Below, piece by piece: positions 44,882-56,695 of a stretch of DNA of 64,000 bases; the first letter of the stretch is position 1; each line of letters opens with the position of its first letter. The translations under genes were made by a program, and so were the position numbers. Below the pieces are notes generated by a model that did no database searches, was not told where the DNA came from, and saw only the letters and a list, made by a program, of their open reading frames with translations. Origin of the DNA: Batillaria attramentaria (taxonomy: Eukaryota; Mollusca; Gastropoda; Batillariidae); the NCBI GenBank assembly GCA_018292915.2, contig JACVVK020000337.1, positions 392,501 through 456,500 on the forward strand, read 5' to 3'.

Positions 44882-44920
<39 letters not shown>
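44861..44920. repeat. (GT)n microsatellite
   Basis: Interrupted by GTGGTGTG. Confidence 0.95.
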
Positions 44921-44921
<1 letters not shown>

Positions 44922-45019
44922 CTTTGAATTTAGTTTCTGGTTTTGCATTCTTTTTGTTGTTGTTTTGTCGCTCAGTGTTGTACGTTTTTCTTTGCTTATT
45001 GCCAGTAGATCTTTTCTTT

Positions 45020-45082
45020 TGTAGCAACAGCAGATTGTAAATTAACCATTGTATGGCTAAATCTTTTCCGTTGAAAAATAAA

Positions 45083-45123
<41 letters not shown>
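45020..45123 (+). mobile_element. Diverged E-family 3' end with (CT)n tail
   Basis: TTTTCCGTTGAAAAATAAAG precedes the CT array, parallel to 40.39 kb. Confidence 0.5.
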
Positions 45124-45126
<3 letters not shown>

Positions 45127-45139
45127 CGTGCGTGCGTGC

Positions 45140-45587
45140 GTGCGTACGTCCATGCGCGCACCTGTGCACGAGTGGCTTGATCAGTTTAGAATTGGAGGGG
45201 GAGGGAACAGGCTGGCTTGGTCTCATTTTTTCCCCTTCAACCAACAGGTTTCTCGCCAAATCTCAGACCTTACCGAGTGACGTTCTGCAACAGCAATGAA
45301 TCACCGCAAGCCTAATTCTAATAATTCGCCCGTGGCCGAATTTGTCAGATCTAAATCTCACAATTTCACTCTCTCTGTCCCTGCTAAGTCCCCAACACGG
45401 TATTTTACGGCCTATCGTATTTCGTCGCGTCGCAGCTCGATTGAGAACTAATACTCAGACCTCGTTGTTCGCCCTCACAACGCAGGAATGAAGTCAGCGA
45501 TCGCTAAAACCAACAGCCAATTTATAACCAGCACCCGTATTTTCCTCTCTCGTACGCTCGCTTTTGACACTTACTGTCATTGGGAAT
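45140..45587. other. Unassigned stretch
   Basis: No feature recognised. Confidence 0.45.
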
Positions 45588-46175
45588 TTTTTAACGAGCC
45601 ACAGTCACCCAGTTACGTGAAACACGGAGGGGTGTCCAACACCCTTCCTCCTGCCCCTGACCCCCCCCCCCACCTTCCACCCCCACCCCACCCTCTCCCA
45701 AAACCCACGCTCTCCTCCTATACCCCCTCCCCACCCCAGAGCCCCCATCAGTCAACCAGCCCAGACCCACCACAACCTTTTTGTCGCGAGTTTTTTTTTT
45801 TTTTTTTTTAACGAGTTACAATCACCAGGTTACCTGACACACGGGTGGCCAGGTACCCTTTCCCCTCCCCCCCCCCCTCCAGTGCCCCCCTCCAAAACAC
45901 CCTTCACCCCTCCTCCCAAACCCCTACCAGCCTGTCTGCCTGTTTCTTATTTACTGTCTTACAGTCACGAGATTTTTATTTTTTTATTTTTTATAAACGA
46001 GCCACAATCACCCAGTGACGTGAAGTACGGGTGTCAAACTACACAACCGACCCATGCCCCTCTCCCCCCACCCTCCCGGCTCCTTCCCATTTCCCATTCC
46101 ACCCAAGCAGTCTCACTGGCACCTCCTCTCCCCCTCACTCATTCACCCATCCCCCACTACCCCCACCTTGTCTAC
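45588..46175. repeat. Three diverged tandem units of about 185-215 bp
   Basis: Each unit has a T-run, AACGAG(C/T)(C/T)ACA(G/A)TCACC and (A/G)CACGGG(T/G)G, then a C-rich segment. T-run ends lie near 45592, 45808 and 45994. The C-rich parts give Pro-rich open frames. Confidence 0.75.
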
Positions 46176-46461
46176 CTGTTTCCACTTGAAGTGCCAATCT
46201 ATGCGGGAGGTTTGTGGTTTTCGTCCATAAATCTTTACTCAAATACTTTCCCCTCCATTTGTACGTGCCCACGCAATCGTTCGATCCTTTCTCTTACCAC
46301 TGACTGTCTCCATAATAACAAGTTACCACACCGCAACAGAACTGAATAATATTACACACAATCATAAGTACACATTTATCACACCGTATCACAATACGAT
46401 CAGTATGCAGTCACATTGTCCTCCTAATCACGATAAGAACCTATGTAAATCAAGTGAAACT

Positions 46462-46463
<2 letters not shown>

Positions 46464-46520
<57 letters not shown>
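46464..46520. repeat. (CA)n microsatellite
   Basis: About 55 bp. Confidence 0.97.
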
Positions 46521-46523
<3 letters not shown>

Positions 46524-46694
46524 CTCTTGTAAGCTTTCGTCACCTCACCTGATGAAAATGTGGACATTTTATGTCCGCGCGCATGAGCCAAACGACCCGT
46601 TTGACTTCGTTTTGGTTTTAGCGTTATTGCTAATTCTGCTCTTGCTGTTGTCTTCTGTTGTTGTATCTAATAGCGTGATTCTTTTGCTCATCTC

Positions 46695-46855
46695 AGTAGT
46701 TTTTTTTTTTTTTTTTTTGGGGGGGGGGTTGTTTTGGTTGTTTTTTGTTTTGTGGGGTTTTTTTTTTTTTTTGGATTGGCTGGTTGATTGGTTTTTTGTT
46801 TTTTGGGTTTTTTTTTTTTTGGGGGGGGGGGCTTTTTTTTTGTTGTTCTTTTTTT
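46695..46855. repeat. T-rich/G-run tract
   Basis: Alternating long T runs and G runs. A Phe/Trp/Gly open frame here is an artefact. Confidence 0.9.
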
Positions 46856-46894
46856 TAATTCTCTTGTGCTTTCATAATACCATTGTGTTATATG

Positions 46895-46985
46895 GAGTTT
46901 GTAGTTTAGTGTCGAATGGCAAGTTCGAAATTTAGTGTAACTATCATATTATACCGTTGTTAAATAAAGCATCAAAGTCAAAATC
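46895..46985 (+). mobile_element. Diverged E-family 3' end
   Basis: GAATGGCAAGTTCGAAATTT..ACCGTTGTTAAATAAAGCATC followed by AAAGTC repeats. Confidence 0.5.
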
Positions 46986-47314
46986 AAAGTTAAACCGAAG
47001 TCTCTCGCTGTATGTATATACAAAATCCTTTCATCTGGCGATATATACAGGAATTATTCTTCGGAATACAAAAAAAGCCTACCAGCACTGATCGACTTTT
47101 CGTGTTATGTAACTCTGAGAGACAAGAGCCCTGCAGGGGAGCTAATCCATGGCGTCGTCGGATTCCAAGTTGCGCAGATACGGATCAAGCAGCGCTGTAT
47201 TCAGTTTATCATCAAGCAGTACTTACACGGACATTGACTTGGGCACTCGTCTCAGTACACACAAGTGCAACGAAAGGTTCTACATAAAATTGAACAGTGC
47301 ACTTATATCCCTAA

Positions 47315-47530
47315 CGGCAATTCTAAATTTCCGAAACTGACTTAATTGCTGAGCTGGAGGGCGGCCCTTCGCACCACGTGACTGTCATGTGTCCATGTCT
47401 AGTGCGCGACTGAGAGCCTCGGAATGTGTGTGATTCACGTGAGCGTGCGTATTAGGTTTAGCTCGCGGCGCTTTGAGCTAAATATCTGGGATAAAGCGCC
47501 TATATTGATGCTATTATTAATATTATTATG
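47315..47530 (+). mobile_element. Retroelement 3' end with (ATT)n tail
   Basis: Matches 59520-59718: AATTCTAAATTTCCGAAA, CGCACCACGTGA, GTGTGATTCACGTGAGCGTG, CGCGGCGCTTTGAGC and AAAGCGCCTATA, then a trinucleotide tail. It resembles a LINE 3' UTR. Confidence 0.75.
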
Positions 47531-47805
47531 GCAGTAGTCATGAAGGGCTGACAAATTCTGTGCCAGTCATTGTTTTGTCTTGTTTTGCTGCGTGTGATTT
47601 GGCCGAATGTGTTTCCGCATCCGTCAACACCCGACTGATTTTCAACATCTCTGCTGAGAAATCAAGAGTAGAATGCAGTGGTCACTTTCATGGCTCATCG
47701 CTCCTCAGTGGTACCCGGCTCCGCTTTGGTAGCGGTGGTGGTTGTGGTGGTGGTGGTGGTGCTACCGCAAATTGATTTAAACATTTTTATTTATGGAAGC
47801 CAGAT
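47531..47805. other. Unassigned stretch
   Basis: A GGT-rich segment lies at 47733-47762. No feature recognised. Confidence 0.45.
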
Positions 47806-48045
47806 CACCGTCAAGCAGTAAACAGTATTACGTTGAAAGAGAGCACAACAAGTAAAACTTATATACTGACGTGCTCATCTGAACCAGTTTACAAAAAGCA
47901 TGGCGGAGAAATTGGCGTGGAAAAACTGGACTGAAATGTAAAGACTTACGTTAAATAAAGAAAAAAATAGAAGAAGAGAGCAGGAAGAAGAAAGGAAAGA
48001 AGAAAGAGCATATCAAACTTTACTGTGGCAACAGCCCGTCCGCGT
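47806..48045 (+). repeat. Dispersed family I, copy 1
   Basis: ACCGTCAAGCAGTAAACAGTATTAC..AGCATGGCGGAGAAATTGG..GGCAACAGCCCGTCCGCGTG matches 53929-54270, which carries roughly 80-100 extra bp. Confidence 0.85.
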
Positions 48046-48061
48046 GAACACAGGTTTAGAA

Positions 48062-48205
48062 ATTTAAAATACCGCAAATTAAGTTGAGCTCCTCAACTTT
48101 CCCGACCACATTATGTTTAAATCAATGTATCGCTGCTTAATGTGTTGCTGCAAATTAACAACAATTCCTAAACCTTCCCGTCCACATTATGTTTAAATCA
48201 GTGTG
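48062..48205. repeat. Two-copy direct repeat
   Basis: CTTTCCCG(A/T)CCACATTATGTTTAAATCA(A/G)TGT occurs at about 48096 and 48173. Confidence 0.75.
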
Positions 48206-48754
48206 TGCGGCTGCGTATTTGTGTGCCGCGGGTACCGAGTGACGCATATTCCTACACACTTAAAGGGCTACTTACAATCCAAACAAGTCAAAACTGAGGT
48301 TGGGAGTCCTAGAGGAATAAATTCTGTCGTATTTGTATGCGGTAAGGTGCAGAATTGTTCACTGGCACCTTCCACAGGAAAATACATGTACATGTACTCC
48401 ACCGTGCGTGAATCAGTCAAGGTTTTCGCCGTAACTACACACGCCCCGAGAGCCGATAGTGTGCGGACTAGTCAAAGGGGGACAACTACGTACGTATCTA
48501 TAATGCGTTAGGTCGTACACAGTTACGCCCCAAGTTACTTCGCCCAAAGACCGTAGTTTGGATACGGTCTTTGCTTCGCCGGTGTGTGAAAACAGTAGTA
48601 AGACGAATGCACAGGAATGACTGAATGTTTGTCGCAACTACGAGATCCACATGCTGGCGTCCAACTAGCCAGCACCCCCCCCCCATCCCCCAACCCCTCC
48701 CCCCACCCCACACACACGCACGCTGCAAACGAGAACAGTCAAGTGTTGTTGTGA
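48206..48754. other. Unassigned stretch
   Basis: C-rich at 48675-48712. No feature recognised. Confidence 0.45.
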
Positions 48755-48759
48755 GCAGA

Positions 48760-49030
48760 AAACAGGTGTTTAAGGGTCTAACGTCCTTTTCCATCACCTG
48801 TGGTTGATATCAAAGACAGGGAAACGAGAAAAAGACAAGCCGCACAAATCGAGGCCCGCCCCCCCCCCCCTGCCAAAAGGCACTATTGATACAGATAGAA
48901 AGAAGACAGATCAAACGTTGTGGCAGGGAACCCTCGAAATGATTATTTGGCCCCAGCTGTGATTCGAACTCACGACCCCGGCGAGCAAAGAATGTCCAAT
49001 GCTCCACCGCACGACTGTCCCGACTCTCCC
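48760..49030 (-). mobile_element. SINE-1 copy with internal insertion
   Basis: Body and tail at 48760-48865, about 80 bp of foreign DNA, then the head with B box (TGATTCGAACTCACGACC) to 49030. Confidence 0.8.
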
Positions 49031-49135
49031 TGACTGGACTGAACAGTGTTCAGCTGGACTGTTTAATTAGTCAGTGTAGCTGTCCAGGCTTTCCGGGCTC
49101 ATCACCTGCCCGACGGCGTCCTTCTCCAGTCACAT

Positions 49136-49565
49136 CAGGGGATTTGGTCTAGTGGTTAAGGCATCCGACTTCGGATCCTGAGCTGCCGGGTTCGAGTCCC
49201 CGGTGGGCAGGAATATGGTGGGATATTTCCTTTCCATATCGAGTCAAATCCATGTGCAGACTCGTTTGCGGTGCCTGTCTCGCCTTCGTGTACACACGCA
49301 CGCACAAACATCAAGTGTGCACGCTAAAAATCCCACGTTCATCTTTCGAAGAAGAGTAGGCTGTGGCCGGTGGCGTGGTAAACAGAAATACTGTCGCACG
49401 CACCAGAGTGAATAGCAGGGTGGAGGTTTGCACACAAAGTAGCGCTTAACGGCAGCAGGCTTTCACTGCTTCGTCCTCCAGCCCTGCGGCGCCGTGAGCA
49501 TTTCTGCAGAGATGGATATGTGCGCCGAGGAGAAGTCTACCATACCATACCATACCATACCATAC
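49136..49565 (+). mobile_element. SINE-2: second tRNA-derived SINE with (CATAC)n tail
   Basis: The head has TGGTCTAGTGGTTAAGG as A box and a well-paired T arm CCGGGTTCGAGTCCCCGG as B box. The body is about 330 bp, longer than in SINE-1, and ends TGCGCCGAGGAGAAGTC then (ATACC)n. The acceptor ends do not pair, so it is not a tRNA gene. ACATCA on both sides may be a short TSD. Confidence 0.8.
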
Positions 49566-50340
49566 ATCATGTGGCGTGGGACTCAGTTAAACTCCAATTA
49601 ACCAAGCCAACCATGATGAAGTAGCTAGGCTACACACCTAGCTATGACTTGCCTCAACAACATAGATAACCCCAACCTTCAGCCTGGAGGGGTGGCATGA
49701 GCGTCTCAACAACTCCCCCCGAGATCTCTCCAAGACAGTCCACGCGACCCGACGACGAGTGAAGAGGGGAGATAAGGTGGTAGTAAAGGGCAGACAAACG
49801 CGGTTCGAATGACGAGTATGGGGCGATATAAAAAATACCGGAGCGTCAGGAGAAGCCACATGTTGTAAATTATAAATCGATCCCAACGTCACCCCGAAAA
49901 TCTCACGCACTCGGGGTATGGTGGTCGGTGAACTGCTCAAGTACTTTGGAGACTCGACTGACGGGACTGCGACAATGAAACTGAAATATTTGTCGTCCCG
50001 CCTGATGGGGTTATGGCGTGACGTGCGTGACAGTGTGTATATGTGTGCGTGTGTGGGAGAGGAGGGAGGTGGAGGGGGGGGGGAGTGGCCTAAAGCCCAA
50101 CAGAAGATGACCATTGAGTCAAGGTTTGTTCACTGGAGTCAGTGAAAGATCCACTGCACAGATAAGCAATCTTACACAGGCACATAAACAGCAAGACACT
50201 GATTTGGATCCACAAACAGGCAATCACACACATACACATAAACAAGACACTGCTTTTGTAAGACAGTATCTCATCTGATTCAGTTCACTGACCACTGAAT
50301 TGACCACATCATTGACCACAGTCAGGCATGCACTAACTGA
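49566..50340. other. Unassigned stretch
   Basis: No exon supported. A 158-codon - strand frame (49638-50114) has no splice or family support. Confidence 0.4.
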
Positions 50341-50383
50341 CACGCGCGCGCGCACACACACACACACACACAACACCACCTAC

Positions 50384-50581
50384 CCCTGAAGGAGACTGGG
50401 TGTAGCTGCCATAGGCCGCAGGGTTTGGCGCCGCGGGGTAGCGTACCCCGAGAGGGGTGGTCGGGTAGACAGCGGTGGCGGACCACATGGTTCCTTGCTG
50501 TGTCGGGTAGACGGACTGCACGGAGTTGGCGGTGGGAGACATTGCGCCGGCCGTCGGCTTGGTCCCGTATCCGCTCTGAGT
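50384..50581 (-). CDS. Candidate internal coding exon, Pro/Tyr/Gln-rich protein
   Basis: On the - strand, an acceptor CCCCTAGCAG is followed by 66 codons in phase 0 and a donor GGG|GTAGGT in phase 0. The peptide runs TQSGYGTKPTAGAM..NSVQSVYPTQQGTMW..TAVYPTTPLG..RYPAAPNPAAYGSYTQSPSG. It is a low-complexity, aromatic-rich segment of the kind found in RNA-binding or FAM168 (MANI)-type proteins. The TAVYP..YP..Y(T)Q spacing recalls the middle of vertebrate FAM168, but the match is loose and from memory. Codons favour G or C at the third position. CA arrays sit in both flanking introns. The upstream ATG exon candidate at 55.55 kb is phase-compatible. Confidence 0.6.
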
Positions 50582-50593
50582 CTGCTAGGGGTC

Positions 50594-50594
<1 letters not shown>

Positions 50595-50639
<45 letters not shown>

Positions 50640-50814
50640 TCGAGATCAGAATATACCAAAACTTGGTCAAATAAAAAAAAAAAAAGCTGGGGTCCAGACA
50701 CGCACACGCACACACGCACACGCACGCGCGCGCACGCACACGTGGCACGCACACGCACACCCACAAGAACGATTTGGATCAGAATACCGAAACCGAAAAA
50801 AGCTTGCTCGAGTC

Positions 50815-50869
<55 letters not shown>

Positions 50870-50870
50870 C
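50595..50870. repeat. (CA)n arrays around a duplicated segment
   Basis: CA at 50595-50638 and 50816-50868. The segments ATC(A)GAATA(T/C)CAAAAC and GGATCAGAATACCGAAAC next to them look like diverged copies, so the local array may be a tandem duplication. Confidence 0.8.
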
Positions 50871-51130
50871 AAAGACTGAGGGCAAAATAGCCAATAATTA
50901 CAAAAGCTCCGATCGGGCACAGTAAATCTGTAAATTTTATGACATTTTTATCATCTGCCAAATCAGCACGTCTGTCTGCAAGTTTTACGGGACCTCACTG
51001 ACACACTTGTAGTAATTCCTTTGAAATGATTATTCCTTGAGCCAGTCTGCTCTATATACGGTCTGAAAACTGCAAATCTCGGGCAGTGTGCAGATGCGAG
51101 GTGATGACAAAACTGTTCGTACTGTCAACA
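50871..51130. other. Unassigned stretch
   Basis: No feature recognised. Confidence 0.45.
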
Positions 51131-51132
51131 AT

Positions 51133-51395
<263 letters not shown>

Positions 51396-51727
51396 TGATC
51401 TCTACCCCCCCCCCCACACCTCCTCCCTCCTCCCCTCCCCTCCCTTCCCTCCCGTCACGTGTGCCCTATCGGTGAAGGGCAGAGGAAATGTGAAGCCATG
51501 GTAACAGGAAGTGTGATCGACTGCCATTGATACGTACGATACCTGCACTGACACAGCCGGCTGATGAACTCGCACCAGGTGCCAGCTTCCCCTCACTACG
51601 GCAAGGGAACAGTTTGGTATAGTCATATTTCAGGCCGTAGGAGGCTGGCTCTTAGCTAGGCATTTAGACTCAGAATCGTTTAGGCTGGAGCAGTTTTTTC
51701 CCGTTTAATTTTGGTACCGTTGATTGT
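51396..51727. other. Unassigned stretch
   Basis: C/T-rich at 51408-51460. No feature recognised. Confidence 0.45.
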
Positions 51728-51793
51728 GTACACACACACACACACACACACGGCAGTCACAAACACAAACACTGACATGCACGCGCGCGCGCG

Positions 51794-51856
<63 letters not shown>
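51728..51856. repeat. (CA)n-(GC)n-(CA)n microsatellite
   Basis: The central GCGCGC block at 51781-51803 is Z-DNA-prone. Confidence 0.95.
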
Positions 51857-51859
<3 letters not shown>

Positions 51860-52018
51860 TGGCGCCATCGGAGCTCGTAGTACGCTGAGTTTCTACAATG
51901 AGATCTGCAATACGTATCGCTACTGAAATGATACAACGGAATTGATACAACTCATAACATGAGCAACATCAGTGTAAGATCAGTAGAGAGATGCACGCCT
52001 CTGTGCCCAAACTTCGCC

Positions 52019-52125
52019 GGGGTCGTGAGTTCGAATCCCAGCTGGGCCCAAATATTTGTGCTGGCCTTTTTCTCGTTGCTCCGTCTTTGACATCACCCGT
52101 ACGTGATGGAAAAGGACGTTAAACC
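52019..52125 (+). mobile_element. SINE-1 copy, 5'-truncated
   Basis: Begins at the B box (GGGTCGTGAGTTCGAATCCC) and runs to GGACGTTAAACCCC, immediately next to the family B minisatellite. Confidence 0.88.
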
Positions 52126-53300
52126 CCCGCGCACGGATATCCTACGTTTTTCACTATTTTTTCGGTTTTGGCCCTGTATGCGAAAATCAGGCAAGATTTA
52201 CGGTGCGTCAACTGTTCTTACTGCAGTAACGAGTATAATTAAAGTGCAACACTCCCACCAAGCCAAGCAAGACGCACGGTGCGTCAACTGTTCTTACTGC
52301 AGTAACGAGTATAATTAAAGTGCAACACTCCCACCAAGCCAAGGCAAGACGCACGGGTGCGTCAACTGTTCTTACTTGCAGTAACGAGTATAATTAAAGT
52401 GCAACACTCCCACCAAGCCAAGCAAAGACGCACGGTGCGTTCAACTGTTCTTACTGCAGTAACGAGTATAATTAAAGTGCAACACTCCCACCAAGCCAAG
52501 CAAGACGCACGGTGCGTCAACTGTTCTTACTGCAGTAACGAGTATAATTAAAGTGCAACACTCCCACCAAGCCAAGCAAGACGCACGGTGCGTCAACTGT
52601 TCTTACTGCAGTAACGAGTATAATTAAAGTGCAACACTCCCACCAAGCCAAGCAAGACGCACGGTGCGTCAACTGTTCTTACTGTAGTAAAAACGAGTAT
52701 AATTAAAGTGCAACACTCCCACCAAGCCAAGCAAGACGCACGGTGCGTCAACTGTTCTTACTGCAGTAAACGAGTATAATTAAAGTGCAACACTCCCACC
52801 AAGCAAGCAAGACGCACGGTGGCGTCAACTGTTCTTACTGTAGTAAAAACGAGTATAATTAAAGTGCAACACTCCCACCCAAGCCCAAGCAAGACGCACG
52901 GTGCGTCAACTGTTCTTACTGTAGTAAAAACGAGTATAATTAAAGTGCAAACACTCCCACCAAAGCCAAGCAAGACGCACGGTGCGTCAAACTGTTCTTA
53001 TACTGCAGTAACGAGTATAATTAAAGTGCAACACTCCCACCAAGGCAAGCAAGACGCACGGTGCGTCAACTGTTCTTACTGTAGTAAAAACGAGTATAAT
53101 TAAAGTGCAACACTCCCACCAAGCCAAGCAAGACGCACGGTGCGTCAACTGTTCTTACTGTAGTAAAAACGAGTATAATTAAAGTGCAACACTCCCACCA
53201 AGCCAAGCAAGACGCACGGTGCGTCAACTGTTCTTACTGCAGTAACGAGTATAATTAAAGTGCAACACTCCCACCAAGCCAAATTTAAGTTAGAATTAAT
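52126..53300 (-). repeat. Family B copy 4, expanded into a 14-unit minisatellite of about 76 bp
   Basis: 52131-52205 and 53278-53300 are ordinary family B sequence. Between them, 14 units carry TGCGTCAACTGTTCTTACTG, CGAGTATAATTAAAGTGCAA and CACTCCCACCAAGCCAAGC. Two unit types alternate, CTGCAGTAACGAG and CTGTAGTAAAAACGAG, the latter grouped from about 52.67 kb onward. Small indels make units 75-81 bp. This is not a CRISPR array, because whole units repeat without unique spacers. Confidence 0.93.
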
Positions 53301-53414
53301 TATGGTCTTAGTGAGGCCACTGGTGCGCAAGCACAAACTTACTCGGTAGGAAGGGAGTTAAGAGATGCTGACTTTCTACCCACTTTCCAAAAGCTCCAGC
53401 TCTTCACTAAAGCC

Positions 53415-53583
53415 GGGGAGCCGGGGTGGTCGAATGGTAGAGCGTTGGACTTCTAATGCTCGGGTCGTGAGTTCGATCCCGGTTGGAGCCAAATATTTGT
53501 GCTAGCTTTTTCATCGTTGCCCCGTCTTTGATATCACCCGTATGTGGTGGAAAAGGACGTTAAACCTCAAACACCCACCCACC
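53415..53583 (+). mobile_element. SINE-1 copy with exact 13-bp TSD
   Basis: CTTCACTAAAGCC at 53402-53414 and 53584-53596. This is one of the least diverged copies and a good reference sequence for the family. Confidence 0.98.
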
Positions 53584-53596
53584 CTTCACTAAAGCC

Positions 53597-53928
53597 AGCA
53601 GCGTGCACGACTAATTCAGTTATTTAGCGTGACCGGATGCCTGAGAACGTTCAAGACCAGTCGAACACAAGGCAGTTGGTCGGGCTGGTCACAGAAGCAT
53701 TAATTCTGTTCCACTATGCATGCACTCCTTCCCTCAGCCAGTTTGTCAACCACCCCTGTCTGATGTGGTCAGGTTGGTCAGTAAAGTCAGCAATCAGTAG
53801 ATCTAAATAATGGCCGTTGTCAACAGATCTCTGTAAAGTGCGTTTGGTCAGTCAGTCGCCAACGATTTTCGGCGATAACTTTCTCTGTAGCCAATTTCTT
53901 GGTTTAATCATTTTTTTATTATCCATTG
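53597..53928. other. Unassigned stretch
   Basis: No feature recognised. Confidence 0.45.
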
Positions 53929-54270
53929 GATGATCACCGTCAAGCAGTAAACAGTATTACATTGTAAGAGAGCACAACAAGTAAAAACGTATGTACGTGC
54001 TCATCTGAACCAGTTGACATAAAAGCATGGCGGAGAAATTGGTCACTCTCTGGGGCACAGAGTCTTTCAGGGGAAAGTACCGTTTTCACGAGCCGCCGAA
54101 AAGGGACTGCACTCTGGAGTCTAGAAATTGGTGTGACAAAAATGGATTTGAAAAGACGTAAAACAAAAATTGAAAAATAAAGAAGAAAAGAGCAGGAACA
54201 AGAAAGGAAAGAAGAAAGAACATATCAAACTTTACTGTGAGTGGTGGTGGCAACAGCCCGTCCGCGTGGA
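53929..54270 (+). repeat. Dispersed family I, copy 2
   Basis: As copy 1 at 47806-48045 but with about 80-100 additional bp after GGAGAAATTGG. Both end in a purine-rich segment followed by GCAACAGCCCGTCCGCGTG. Confidence 0.85.
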
Positions 54271-55553
54271 CGTATCGTGAAGTTAGATATTCAGATGGCG
54301 AAGCGACTCGATGAGTCAATAAACTGTTGTACGGTTTGGAAAAGGTTTATATTTTGATACAGAGACTGGGTGGGGCTTCCTCTAGCCTCTTTCTTATATC
54401 CATCAAAGAGAAAAAGCTGATCCTGGGCTAGCGACCTGATATATTTCATGCCAACTGGGGTTCTCAGTCTTTCCGTCTCTTCTCGACGTAAATAAAACCA
54501 GCCGAAATTGGCATTTTCACTGCTTTTTTGAAAACCTGGCAAGCCCTTTTCAGTCTTGGATCGAAGCTATTCCACAATAACACTTTGGCGTCATTCACTG
54601 ACGTCACTTTCCCCGCACTGTCTAATGAATCTTTCAGGAGTACACGTCAATTACTGAACAACATCACATTTGACATCATCGTCACCTGATGTTTCCCGCA
54701 GGAATATTTACGACTCATTTCAATACTTTTTTGTCCAGTTCGTATTTTCAGTCAAATTTTCAAATATCGTTAGCTATTTCAGATTAATATCCATGGCTGA
54801 CAAAAAGTTAGGTCACAAGTTTTCAAAACACCTATTTCCAAAAAAGTATTCACAAAATCACAGTTTCACCACCCAAAAAATATCCCCGAAAAGCTTTGGC
54901 GACTGCACCAGTTACCAAAACGGAGTATACCTAGTCGGCCACTGAATGGACAAATCGACCCCCCCCCCCCTCAACTTTTTTGTCAGCCACTCCTGGTTGG
55001 TGTGGTCAGGCTGTTCAGTAAGGTCAACATTCAGCGGACATATCCAGCAGTCGGCGTTCACCGGACAAATCTCGGACTCTGCCTCTACTTTCCGCTCGGA
55101 TGGCAACTGTGACTTATTGTGACCCCCGCAACACCCGTTTCCTTACGTTGCTTTTTACTTAGTGGATAAACGGACCCAGTACAACTGAATACTGTACGTC
55201 AATAGACCTTAACAAAGCCAGCCGGCGTTCATTGGCCAAATCCCGGAATCTGCCCGCACCTTTCAGAGTTGTGCCAACTCCGACTTACTGTAACCGACCG
55301 AACGATGGAAGTGTCCTTACCAACCTCTGTGTTCTTACCTTCGTCTGGTCACGAGAAGGTTTGAGTACAACTGAACAAACCTAGAAATCCTCTCTCCAAT
55401 TTATCACAGGCTAGTCAGTCACTGATGACGGCCTGTGTAATTTCCAGAGGGCGCAAAAAGCAAGTAGGTAAGTAAGCACTAAGTCAGTCAGTCACTGAAC
55501 CACGTTGTAGTGGAGTGATTTCAGTCACCAAACCCCTGTGTCTCCGGCCTTAC
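54271..55553. other. Unassigned stretch (possible first intron of the - strand gene)
   Basis: No repeat relative recognised. If the exons at 55.55 and 50.4 kb belong to one gene, this is intronic. Confidence 0.35.
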
Positions 55554-55589
55554 CTCAGACTGGTCACTGGAGTCAGAGTTGCTAGACAT
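55554..55589 (-). CDS. Candidate first coding exon
   Basis: ATG at 55589 opens MSSNSDSSDQSE and reaches CTGAG|GTAAGG, an excellent donor in phase 0. The Ser/Asp/Gln-rich acidic start is compatible with joining to TQSGYGTK.. of the 50.4-kb exon without a frame shift, though other exons may intervene. The frame also stays open upstream to about 56018, but that part reads through poly-A as poly-Phe and is probably 5' UTR or promoter. I chose this ATG because it is the last one before the donor and the residues after it look protein-like. The evidence is only a short peptide plus one splice site. Confidence 0.4.
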
Positions 55590-56419
55590 GTCCCTCGCTC
55601 TTTTCAGAGTGTGTAGCCAGGTCAGACACGACAGCGATCCTCCGCATGCATGACCACCATCCCCAGCACTACGACACGGGAGATCAGGGTCACGTGCATG
55701 CACAGCCACAGGTCTGTCCGGGGCGTGGCTAATGAGGGTGCAAGCTGTCGCATTAATTATTCTCCAGGCTCGCCGTTTAGCGGCCCAGATATGATTCCCA
55801 TCACTAGCCCTAGCCCCGTAGACTAAAGGCCTTGTCAAACGTAGAGTGCCTGCGAGGTACCCGCTTGTGTATTGCGCGGGGGTTGCGGTCATACGTTGCA
55901 GCACTCTTTGGCTACCAGCTGCACCGCTGGCCGGGCGCTCCAAGAAAAAAAAAAAAGCGTAGTCAGCGGCGACTTGCTGGCGTGGCGAGGAAAAACAATA
56001 GGACCGTGCTCTATTCACAGTCGTCGTGGCGTCGTCTCCGGGGAGTGCCCGCTACAAGCGGATTTAATTGGCCCTGAGAGGCATTTTGCCGCTGGTAGGA
56101 CTACAGAATCACAACGTGTGACAACCCTATAACCTAGCCTGCCATGATCTTCTGTACCGTCTAAGTGTCCCCGTTTTTCAGGAGGCCGGGCCTTATCTGT
56201 AACTGCTGTATCATCTTGACAACCGTGTGTTGCATCCTGTGTTGAAATCAAGGCCTGTTTCGAGAACTACTCTGGCTGGCTGAATGGACCGGCACCCTGA
56301 ATCCTCAAAGATCAAAGGAGTTTATGTTATTCCGTCCTGTAGCCCCTTCTAGGTTGTGGAGGAAATACAGTCGGAGCGAACGTGTGCTATGAATATAGGA
56401 GACCATATCTAACTGTACA
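55590..56419. other. Unassigned, relatively GC-rich stretch
   Basis: It could include the promoter and 5' UTR of the - strand candidate gene. No TATA-like or other site is convincing. Confidence 0.35.
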
Positions 56420-56660
56420 AAGGACAGCTGGAAACACGTCGGAAACACGTCGGACTCCTTGAAACCTAGCACCTCCACCGAGTCTTTCAGGAGCCACCTG
56501 AAGACCCATCTTTTTTCAAAGTTCTGATGCGGACTCCACCCCCCCCCCACCCCCCTGCAGACTCCACCCCCCTCCTCCTGTTTTTGTTAAAACTTATTCC
56601 CCCCCTTCCCCCCGCGCTACGAGCATGCTGTGCATGGAGTGTTTTCAGCGCGTTACAAGA

Positions 56661-56695
<35 letters not shown>

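Noticed and set aside
49136..49210. Functional tRNA gene
   Set aside because: A and B boxes and the T arm are present, but acceptor ends do not pair and a long SINE body follows. The same reasoning excludes 13812-13896 and 60861-61040.
52190..53290. CRISPR-like regular array
   Set aside because: The whole 76-bp unit repeats with no unique spacers, units are too long, and the genome is animal.
55521..56018. 165-codon - strand frame beginning MNRARSYC
   Set aside because: It reads through a poly-A run as poly-Phe and continues past a strong GTAAGG donor. Only the last 12 codons before the donor were kept as a candidate exon.
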